Assembly: GCA_021014945.1 (NCBI GenBank)
Contig: MU266527.1
Span: 1-52,955, forward strand
Direction: 5' to 3'
From: Leucogyrophana mollusca
Lineage: Eukaryota > Basidiomycota > Agaricomycetes > Boletales
DNA length: 52,955 bases
Every line of letters starts with the position of its first letter. Position 1 is the first letter of the stretch. Below are positions 43,911 to 52,955 of the stretch, piece by piece. The notes under the pieces were generated by a model, which was not told the DNA's origin, made no database searches, and worked only from the letters and a program-made list of their open reading frames with translations. The position numbers were made by a program, and so were the translations under genes.

Positions 43911-44361
43911 CAGTTGCCTAGCTCATAATGCATAACGTCGGTTACCACCTATCGCCATGCATTATGAGGTTGTATGCATCACCCTATGTGTGACTGGATT
44001 ACATAAGGTGTGACTACTCACTGAGAGTGTGACATTTTCGTGGTGTATCGAGGAGATTTGCTAAGATTCCATTCTATTTGCACTGTTTGGGGGTCTTGCC
44101 TGCTTGTTCAAGGTTTCATGGATTAATTTGACCCCTAATACATGCCAAATATGCGCACTTCCATGCTCAATCGGACCCTTTCGGAGGCAATTATTCAATC
44201 TCATAGCGCATATCCCCCTTAGATTTACACCAAATCCATATGCATTATGCAAAGTGAGATTTCATGCATAAATTAGCAGGGACGAGGTTGGTCCCCAGCT
44301 TGGGCTATGCATTATGACCAGTTATGCATGATTACCTCATGCATTATGAGCTAGGCAACTG
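43911..44361 (+). mobile_element. Tc1/mariner-like MITE, 451 bp
   Basis: Perfect terminal inverted repeats of at least 23 bases: CAGTTGCCTAGCTCATAATG at the left, and CATTATGAGCTAGGCAACTG at the right end. They are flanked on both sides by TA (43909-43910 and 44362-44363), the target duplication of Tc1/mariner elements. It is non-coding, so probably moved by a transposase elsewhere. The motif ATGCATTATG, or its half ATGCAT, recurs near both ends and inside (about 43953, 43973, 44223, 44308, 44325 and in the TIRs), which is unusual. The perfect TIRs suggest recent activity. Confidence 0.85.
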
Positions 44362-44485
44362 TATATAACATTTGTGAAGCGTAGTACAAAGTATACGGTG
44401 GACGGACCGTCGTGCTCGTGACTGTGGTCGTGCACTGATAAGGAACCATGAGACGAGACTACGGAGCGTAGATGGGGAGTACCAT

Positions 44486-44872
44486 TCAACGGCGGTAGAT
44501 GAGAGGAAGCCATTGCGGGTCCTCATCCACTCCCATTGCAGTTTTCAATCGTTGTGCTCTTGCTTCAGTGGCGTCGTGACGACGAAGGTTACTGGCGATA
44601 TGGAGACACATGATGACACCAGTAGCTTGTGTGCGGTCTTTGAGACAGACGAGCCTCGCAAACTCAGCCCCGCTCATCTGGATTTTCCAGATGGCCACCT
44701 CCATGGTGCTGAAGATGTCCAACATGCCCCCGCTCCTGTATACTTCGACTTGATGTTCCTTGGCGTATTTGAGAAGGAACTCTTGCTCTAACACATATCC
44801 GAAGAACTGGTTGGCGATTGGCTTGCCCTTGGCTCGAGTGGAACGTGGCTTCGTCATCTTCGAGACAGACAT
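44486..44872 (-). CDS. Small hypothetical protein
   Basis: A single-exon frame. The start MSVSKMTKPRSTRAKGKPIA at 44872 is preferred for a 128-aa basic protein; an upstream ATG at 44926 would add 18 residues. Visible features are a Lys/Arg-rich N-terminus, then NQFFGYVLEQEFLLKYAKEH, and CLKDRTQATGVIMCLHIASN near the end. No membrane segment, signal or known domain. A (TA)6 run on the minus strand lies about 180 bp upstream. The continuous frame and balanced composition favour a real gene, with moderate certainty. Confidence 0.5.
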   Translation of the reverse strand: MSVSKMTKPRSTRAKGKPIANQFFGYVLEQEFLLKYAKEHQVEVYRSGGMLDIFSTMEVAIWKIQMSGAEFARLVCLKDRTQATGVIMCLHIASNLRRHDATEARAQRLKTAMGVDEDPQWLPLIYRR

Positions 44873-44926
44873 GTTTCCAAGTGAGAATTTTGAGCAAAAA
44901 GACGATGGGGTGGTAACAAAACTCAT

Positions 44927-45639
44927 TTCAAGACACTTGGGGCAGTTCTGCTCCTGGCAATCGGGCGAGCGTCGTTCTCGTAGGAGTTTGAGCTCGGGGG
45001 TTTAATGTTTAGGACGCGTCCTAACCTGACGGAAGTTCTTGCTTGCGCCCTATATATATATAATTACTACTACCAGGACAAACCAGCCCACGTCGGCGTT
45101 GTTGATGTGAAATTGACTGAACAGATTGCGCTAATCAGAAAACAGAGAACCTTAGAATTGTGGAGGGAAACAGACGACATACCGGGGAGACGATAAAAAC
45201 AATGATCATTCGCCGCGAACCAATCGAAGCAGCGGACGGCGTTCTCCGAGTTTTTCGGCTGAGAGGTGTTCAATTTCTTGTTCGGTGCATCCGACTAGGT
45301 GCCGTCCATCACATTATTTTTTATCCATATTGCTTCAATCTATTCTGCTCCTACTGCTATGGTTCCGTCCCACCCATGCGGTCCCTAATAAATTGTCCTG
45401 TAAGGACTGAGGATGATATGAAGCGACCAGAGTTCTCGTCTTGTACCGCCTTTTGGCAGGGATGGCCTTATGACTGATCAGAGCTTAAGGACTCTGAGCG
45501 GACCACCCCCACCCTCAGCTTCCGATATCTCGGGGTTCAAAGCCTCGCTTCTCAGGTGTCACCTTTTGGGCTTGCTCTCCGGTCTGTGTTGAATACAAAG
45601 GGCTCTTAGGTCAAATTAATCTTGCTTCCCGTTCCTCCA
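44927..45639. other. Intergenic with a (TA)6 tract
   Basis: TATATATATATA at 45051-45062 may serve as a TATA element for the minus-strand gene. The remaining sequence has no recognised motif. Confidence 0.4.
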
Positions 45640-47763
45640 ACAGTCTATACCGTGTCAATGCGCCGTTGCTCGGCGTGCTCGGCGGTCTAGTGAGTGCTGC
45701 ATGGTATTTCTACATTTTGTATAGCTGTGTATCTGAAACTTTACCTTCAATCCCAGGCTGCACATTTGTGGTTCAACAAACATGAGCCCACCATTTCCTG
45801 GCCGCTCTTCATCATAATCACAGTTGCCCCCGTTCTGTCAGCGATGTTGTTCAGCGAGCACAATAATGGTCTTTATGCTGCTGCTGCATATTCACTCTTC
45901 GCTGCGGCCCTGATCACCTCCACTGTATCATATCACGAGTTTGTACCATCTGGGTCACGTCCGGAGGGCTACTACATCATTATCACAAGTATCTTCATAA
46001 TGTATATGGCCCGATTGTTTGCATTGGTGGGCTGCCTACGGTCTTCAGCTCTCGTTGACTCTTTTAATGCGTAATACCTGATTTTTACAGGCCAGAATGA
46101 GCTTTCCACTGTCGACGCGGACCTACTCTCGTCCGTCCTAGGAAATCAGGGCATGCCGAAAGGACCTCGTAAGGTGGTGTCTTCTGAGCGAGTGATTTTC
46201 AATGCTAAAATATCACTCTAGTATGGGGAGTCGCCGCTCAACCCCAACAAGCGGCAAAAATCTGGGTGGCTGCAGTATCATAGGCTCTCGAGACCCACAA
46301 AGGCATGCTCAACCCCACAAGGCGTGGAACGAAATCCCGCCAGCCCGCCCATGAAGGACGTTGCTCGTTGAACAACAAACCTACCGAAAGCTTTCAAGGG
46401 GGCTCCAGCGAATTGCCGGCGAATGGTAGTTTTTGCAGTATAGTAAGGCACCAAGGCACGTGCTGGCATATCGCGGGATAGCTAGAAAAAGGAAGCAGTC
46501 TAGCAGCCTACGATTAGGGGTGGAACATTTCAACGCACAAGAGTGCAGCTGCCATGTTGCGCCAGAGCCCATGCTTGTCACCATCCCGCATGAGCTCAAA
46601 TCCGCCTCCAAAGCTAATTATGGAGTAGCTGTATCATCAGTCGCAAAGGCATCACTACAAGAACGAGAGAACGCACGCCATGTCATCCATGAAATCGAAT
46701 CTCAAGATATTACCAAAGTTAGTACCAGCCCAGAGCCAATTTTGCGTAACCTACGAGAAGAAGCTGATCTAACGACGTGACCGACTCCATCCGAATGCTC
46801 GCGACACATCACTCCAAATGCGTGGATCAACTGCAGGGCGCGGCACATCATCAACTCTTTGTGGTCCCGTTTTTCAGGAAGAAGCAAAGTGTAAAGACCT
46901 GTTCTACCACATTGTACGTCTGCGACTCTCCTCGCCGGCTGTAACCGGGTTGCTCTCCATAAAAGATTGAATCGAGCGCCTCAGACCCCAGCACCTTTCC
47001 ATTCCCTCTAATGGTGTCAAACGCTGCACTGCCGTCATCGCAGGCTCAGCCACCGCGGCCTCTGTTCTGAGCAACACCATAGATTATCTTATTGCCCACC
47101 CTGCGGACTATGCACGTCTGAGGGCGGAGGTGGACACCGCCTTCCCTCCTGTCAAGTCATCACTTATCAACAGTGATATTTTACCGAAGATGTCTTCCTT
47201 GAACGCGGTCGTGTACGCCCGATGCACATATTTGGCACGACGCGGGACCTGACAATCGAAAATGTCTTTAGATACGAGGTATTTCGCCCACGGCCCCCGG
47301 TCGCTACTTCGTTGCGGCGAGTGCCCGCAGTAGGCATGGAGGCAAGGTAGTTGGTTCCCAGTAAGCACAAATACAGCTATATCAAAGAAGGAACTGCTAT
47401 CCAAGTCCTGCCCTACGTGTTGCACCGCGACCCACGCTAGTCCTCTCCGGACCCAGATCGATTCTGGCCTGACCGCTGACTAAAAGCGTCTGACGACAGC
47501 AACTGTGACGATGCAATCATATGCGACCGCAACGCTTTCATCCCTTTCTTTCTCGGTCCCGCGAATTGCGCAGGCAAGCCTCTAGCGATGCTTGAGCTCT
47601 GGACCTTGGTGTCGCTACTTGTAATGCATGTCGAGATGTCGTTTGCTGACGGGTTTGACTCGAAGACCTACGAGAATAGTTTGCAGGACTATTTCATGCA
47701 AGCAAAAGGGGAGCTGAGGGTGAAGGTAATATCGAGGGAGCGGTCTAGCGCTGTGGGGCAGTG
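45640..47763 (+). pseudogene. Cytochrome P450 pseudogene
   Basis: The N-terminal membrane part is readable at 45694-46074 (HLWFNKHEPTISWPLF, three hydrophobic helices), as in basidiomycete multi-TM P450s. Then GQNELSTVDADLLSSVLGNQ and GMPKGP occur at about 46091-46170, and IIGSRDPQRHAQPHKAWNE at about 46280. An I-helix-like AGSATAASVLSNTIDYLIAH lies at about 47040; the usual D-T-T is lost. The haem-binding block AFIPFFLGPANCAGKPLAML is intact near 47540, with its cysteine. The tail reads VKVISRERS and stops at 47763. Multiple frameshifts, internal stops and a gap of several hundred bases prevent a working enzyme. Confidence 0.82.
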
Positions 47764-48055
47764 ATAGAGCAGTGGGGCTCGAACCATTGTGGTGACATAC
47801 TTTCCGGACTTATTTCGACAGTGTCTCTTGGTATCTGACTGTAGAAATGATTAGCGTATCCTTGATGTACCCTCACTCAGTAGAGGGAGGTGGGCTCCAA
47901 GGAGAAGAAGATATCGAGAGTGTACTAGTCCACGCTCGAGCTTCTTTTGAATGGGGTATTATATATCTATATCTCCATCTCGCACAACCATGGTGCCAAT
48001 GCAAAGAGGATATCCATACGGCGGCGAGAGCGTTGGCTCTATTCGACGCGAACTC

Positions 48056-51000
48056 TTACTGCCCCCCCAACTCCCTAGCTCGAAAATATCTTTCCCTCGC
48101 CACCTCTTGAGGCCACGAGAACACAGGAGACCATGTGCGCCTGATCGTGAGGGCTAAACGGCTAAACGAGATAATTTCCTTGCTCGTCCTGACGAGCCCA
48201 AGGGCACCTAGGTCAGCCGTCGGGATGACAATGGGGTGCGGCGAACACACCTTGAACGGGCATTCGTTATAGCCTGTAATGGGCGTCGGATGAGTGGACA
48301 ACCATTCGTCGAGTACTTTTAACAGCTCATCATGAGTGGCCTTGCCGGGTACAGGCTCGCCAGCTTTATCATTCCATTCTGTGAATTGACCAAAGGCCTG
48401 AAGGAGGAGAAGGGTATAGCTCTGCGCCAACGGAAGGCTTTCCCAACGTTTCGAAGTTGAAAGCTCATCTGTGGCGTTTATGAGGAACTCGCCGAAATGA
48501 GTAAACATGCTGCGCTTGGCTTTCTCGATGGTCGAGTAATTGCCCTCGGAAAATTCCAGTAGCTTAGGAGGCCACTGAACCACGTGAACAGGCTTTCCAG
48601 AGGAAAGAACATGAGTGAACTCCCGCTCGTCCGCGCGCTGCAACACTTCCCTGTTCAAGGGGCGTTTATAAGAATATATAAATAACAGAAGAACCCAGAG
48701 GAATGATTCGACGTCGTCCGCGGGGCCATGAACATGACCGTCGGTGAGTACGTTGAGCGACATGTATGGCGTTGTTCCCTCATTCCGGGGTTAGGGAAGA
48801 CGTTCCACGCCAGATAAGCACAACTTACAGTTCGGCCCTCAGCAAGCTTTCCGTTGGCGGACTTCGACTTTGAACGTCGCTTTTGGTTTTCTATTCTCTC
48901 CCGTGCCTTGGCGAGGTGTTTTTCTAGTCCACCCTTCCCGACATCCAGCGGAGAGTCACCTTTATTTTCGTAACGTACAGCCATATCGAAGTCGATAAGA
49001 TATCCCCGTTGAGGGTCCGTGGGACGAAGAGCGAGGACGATGTTGTTTTCACTGACGTCGCGATGCAGAAAACCTTGTGTTACAAGCCACTGGTGCCCTG
49101 GTGTCGCAGCGCGCCAATTCGCCCGAAGTCAGGGGAGGCGCCACAAGGCAAAAATAAAGTAACAACTCACCTAGTAACGCTCCTCTGACCCCCATAACGA
49201 AGTCCTGGATACTCCAGAAGAAGCGTACAGGACGCTTCAAGTCAATGAAGCTTGTGCGGAGAATCCGTTCCTCGAGACCGATATGGTCGTACTGTTCTTT
49301 AGTAAATCCTCTGATTTTCTCCAGTGTGCTATCCTCGGTCGGCGCGTATAGGACGCTGCGATATCTCATATTAGTTTCAAGCAGCGCAACGAAAGTCATA
49401 GAAAAAGTAACAGACTTATCAGATGCAAGAACGTTGACGACTTTACCCTTGATCAAGTCGTATATATCCTTTTCGATACTACCGCGACGAGCAAGCTGCC
49501 AGGACAGCTTCAGGGCCGAGAACGTGTTCCCATCCCTGGGTTTACGGACGGCATAGACAAGGGTATTTCTTCCCCGAATCGAACATCCATTGAAGACGAT
49601 GCCTTCAACCTCGTAGCCATACACTTTTGAAGGAATTCTGCAAAGCCTGGTGACCTCGATCGATGAGTTTACAGAGTCTTCGGACGGTAGCGCGGATGTA
49701 GCTGGGGCTACGAATGGGTCGGAACCGTCTAGTTGGTCATGGGATCTCGAAGGAATCCTAGCACGCCTAACAACTTCGAGGTACGAGTCTTCAGAGCCAC
49801 GGGACGGCAACGTGGACGCAGCCTGGGCTACGAGCAAGTCAGAGTCGTCTATTTGATCATGCCGCCTCTTGTGGGAGGATGTCGAAGTGCTGGTTTTTTT
49901 TGTTGAACGCAAGACGCGGGAGCTTGCTTGAATACCGCCATCTTGATTGGATGAAGGGTGATAGCGGTGGGACGATGACGATGGGGGAGCGCGACGCGAG
50001 GAGGTCGAAGCATGCGATACGAAGACGGACGAATGTGCGGCCTGGGAGGGGGTTCTCAAACAGAGCGTCGATGCCTCGGTAATAGCTCTAGCGTCGACTT
50101 TCACCTTTACTTCAGCCAACTCCACGTCAGAGCTCATGTGTAGCTCTTCGTCTGTTGACAAGCCAAGGCCGAGAAGGAGCTGAACGAACTCCAGACTTCC
50201 TCCGCTCCTGTGAAGATCTATGTCCTTACATTCCGTACCGTTGGGGTCTCCGCGAATAAAAGAAACCTTGTGATCAGCAGTAGCGAGGCCCATAACGTAG
50301 CGAAGCCATGGCTGCGCACGCTTCGTCCCTCTCATATATCGAAGTGCTTGTGTAAGTCCATCAACGCCGTTCGCACTCTTGGATTCACCAGGTAGACGAA
50401 TGGCGGTGAAGTTCAGGTATTCCTCATGCACAGTGCCACATTTCGTACCGTTCGTGTCGCCTTTCTCCCCAAAGGCGATAACAGGTAATAGGACGATATC
50501 AGGCCTCATGTCCTGACCATCAATTTCGTAGGACATCGGGAAAGCGTGGTGTTTATCGGTTGGCGCCGCAAAACGGAAGAGCTGTGATCGATTGGGAAGC
50601 TCAGGAAGTGCGACGCGTAAGCATTCCTCCATGACGAGATTCAGGAAGTCAACGAGGAGGAATTCGTCAATAGGTTTCGCGGGAAACTTGGGCCACACCC
50701 AGTCTGTTTCTTCGATGATATTCTCAGGATGATCTTTAAGAGCCTCGGAACGAATACAAGAACGGGTTTGAGCGATATCGAACGCGTTGTTGATGCTGGC
50801 AAGGGCGGTGGGGGCTGCAGGCCCGGAGTTCTGTGGAGCGTCTGCAACCTTTCGTTTCTTCCCCGGTGGCGCCGCGATTTTCGAACCAGGACAGACGATC
50901 CCACACCCGACCAGTTTGTTCAGTACAAATTTGGCAAGGTTAGTCGATACAACGCTGCCAAACACGTTGTCAACGAGATCTTCACTGACGAGCTGACCCC

Positions 51001-51285
51001 TGACCAACTCGTGAACCAGCACTTCGTCGATTGTCTGGCCAGTGTGCCTTTCACTGGGCATTCTGTGAGATCCACTGAGTCTAATTGGCGTGGATTTGGC
51101 ATCCTTGCGAGAATGGTGGGTGTCGTCTTTGCGGAACCGTCGCACATGGATGAACTTCGTGTTGCGACGGGGATGCTGCAATTCCATGCTATTTTCAGTG
51201 CCTTTAATTTCCATCGGCCACTTAAGCTTACCGTGACAGTAGGCGCGTCTTGTGGCGCAGCGGCAGTAGCAGTTTTGGGTGGCAT
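48056..51285 (-). CDS. Fungal-specific FunK1 protein kinase
   Basis: Four exons (51285-51232, 51175-49171, 49097-48829, 48778-48056) join to 3051 nt, 1016 aa. The C-terminal half carries the FunK1 kinase: FLHRDVSENNIVL (catalytic Asp about 700), GYLIDFDMAVRYENKG (DFD in place of the usual DFG, as in this family), EGRTGTTPYMSLNVL formed across an intron, and HGPADDVESFLWVLLLFIYS. The N-terminal 350 residues hold the family's upstream domain (FAAPTDKHHAFPMSYE, RPDIVLLPVIAFGEKG, ALRYMRGTKRAQPWLRYVMG). A Ser/Arg-rich linker of about 200 residues lies between them, with a partial internal repeat (EDSYLEVVRRARIPSRS and VNSSIEVTRLCRIPSKV). FunK1 genes are expanded in multicellular basidiomycetes; targets are unknown. 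Confidence 0.9.
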
Positions 51286-52955
51286 ATCGGTTCGACTGAT
51301 TGCTGGGCGGGCTTGGCTCGGAAGAGTATATGGGGGATGGTTTTCAAGAGCGCGCTAGGTTTGTGGATGATTTCGTTGGAAGAACGTTATGTAACATGAA
51401 TGATGTCGGCGAAGACGCGTTGTGGTGGTTGTCGCTTGTGTGGCAACAGCCTCTATTCCAAACAAAACAACTGGCGCGGCGACGACAGTGACATATCACG
51501 GTCATGACGTTGCGTCAAAGCTTTAAGCATTCTATCGACGATTTCTCCGAACCACCGCCCGCGTATGGCATGACCGCAACACTACACGGACGAAGGCGCC
51601 CTCGCACGCAGGGTGGCTATTCGGCCTAGACATATGGCCGTGGTCAACAAGCTGATCAATGAGTGTGCATCGACTTTCCAGCGTCTTTAAGCCTTAGCTC
51701 CTCCACTATATGCGCTGGAACTGTACAGAGGTCGCTGGAAGACTACTCACCCGAGCTCAAAACGCCGTGCCTGGTGATAAGAACCCCGTGATAATGGCGA
51801 CTACGCTGCAAGATCGTGCTTGGATTACATAGCTTACTCTGGTGGGCGAGAGTAGTTGAAGGGAGCACTACTGCATTAAAGAGACTACCGTTGCGTAGGT
51901 CAGCTTGCTCACGTCTTCCTTCACTCTCAGATAGTCAGATAGGGCCCAGCAACCAATCGTTCCTACAGGACTGACACATCCATCTTTGCCGTGCATTTCA
52001 AGCCGGATTCGCGTCTTTTGGACATCTCAGCCACGTCCCAGCGAGGCCCGCGCCGTAAGCGAGCCACCTGTTGTCTTGCACATCATATGCTGTCCGGTCC
52101 GAGACTCAAGTCGGGTCAGATTGTAGTATGAGGAGACGCCAAAGCCGGAAGGCATCCTCATGAAAGCGTCAAGCGTTGACTGTATAATCCCGGGTTCTGC
52201 AGTCGGGGATGGGATGGATACTTACTGCACTTTGCCAAAGCGATCGTCTGCGAGGGTCGGTCCTCGAATCTGCTGCCATTATAGCGATGGGAGATGACAT
52301 GAACATGCATTTTCGTTCAGCGCTAGCGTGTTGCCACCTCGTAAATCGACGACGGTGTTTAAGAACAGAGAAGTGCCTCCGCCTCGTGAATATGGATAAG
52401 TACAAGTACACTCGAACTACTGCGCTGTTCTGCATGCCCCTTGGGAATCAGAAGAGTCGTTGCCTGTCGCGATACCGCTGCTAGCTTCAAACCGAGACGA
52501 TTGCCACATGCTCTCGTGTGATGATTGTTTTGGCGATCGACCAGCCGCCGCTCAATCATCGGTCCTCGTCGGAAGTATAATCCCCCTTCGCGACACATGA
52601 TTTCCTCTCGTGACAAACATAATTTCTGTGGATCGTACGGCGCTCCCTTACAGGTCAAACCCTATCGCAGTGTGTGTTGAACATGTAGCATATGATTTCA
52701 CATTTATCACATGTTTGTATACGACTTATCATAGCCGGTACGGACTACTGGAACATTCTAGTATCTTAGATATACTTAGATAGATTCCTTTTATGCTTTC
52801 CATACGTAGTAGAAACAACTCGTACATATATGCTCACCTGGTCTGTGCACCATACTCATTCACTATATATACTGTGTAGTTATAGTCGAATATACTCTAA
52901 GATTTATACCTCATATCTTCGACAGGTTATGAGCCCCGCGCTCTAACTACTTCAA
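51286..52955. other. Intergenic right end
   Basis: Short unrelated frames (for example 52209-52484 and 52658-52359) show no motif. The last 300 bases are AT-rich. No gene, tRNA or repeat is supported. Confidence 0.4.

Noticed and set aside
1..52955. CRISPR arrays, bacterial operons or Shine-Dalgarno sites
   Set aside because: No regularly spaced repeats. The dense short introns show the window is eukaryotic, so prokaryotic features are not expected.

Overview
The window is nuclear DNA of a filamentous basidiomycete, most likely an Agaricomycete (mushroom or wood-decay fungus). The evidence is a high density of short 44-64 bp GT-AG introns, genes with up to 16 exons, and lineage-typical families: a FunK1 kinase, F-box/LRR relics, a multi-TM P450 relic, PTH11-like 7TM proteins and CorA-like proteins. 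For twelve multi-exon genes the exon chains were rebuilt by hand. Each sums to a multiple of three and restores the expected motifs across the junctions.

Left arm (1-9.5 kb). This is a duplicated, decaying region. It holds two intact 7TM rhodopsin-like genes (1410-327 and 4844-3676, minus strand), pieces of a dead FAD-linked oxidase gene (2287-3320 and 6300-6420), and a small family of unknown 124-129 aa proteins with two intact genes (6761-7135 plus, 9060-8671 minus) and one relic.

Housekeeping core (9.9-20.3 kb). It contains ATG4 (autophagy cysteine protease, 963 aa, minus), an F-box/LRR pseudogene, a U6 snRNA bracketed by two copies of one MITE in opposite orientation, and SUV3 (mitochondrial RNA helicase, 804 aa, plus).

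Second copy of the duplication (20.4-25.0 kb). An intact secreted FAD-linked oxidase (16 exons, 568 aa, minus) is divergent from an intact 7TM gene (plus). With 0.3-3.3 kb it forms a large inverted repeat.

Central and right parts. A convergent pair of 11-exon CorA-like membrane protein genes (26.1-30.8 kb) is followed by an ArsB/NhaD-type transporter (33.4-31.8, minus), a secreted M28 leucine aminopeptidase (37.4-35.8, minus), a peroxisomal dienoyl-CoA isomerase ending in SKL (38.0-39.2, plus), an aldehyde dehydrogenase with a 14-nt micro-exon (41.6-39.6, minus) and a kinase-like relic (42.3-42.7). Beyond these lie a 451-bp Tc1/mariner-like MITE with TA target duplication (43.9-44.4), a small unknown ORF (44.9-44.5, minus), a P450 pseudogene (45.6-47.8, plus) and a 1016-aa FunK1 kinase (51.3-48.1, minus).

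How the genes relate. ECH1 and ALDH are neighbours with convergent ends; both fit fatty-acid and aldehyde catabolism, but a functional link is only inference. The most distinctive feature is repeated local duplication, mostly inverted: the 7TM/FAD-oxidase pair, the CorA-like pair and the small-protein pair. Many remnants show intact and dead copies side by side.
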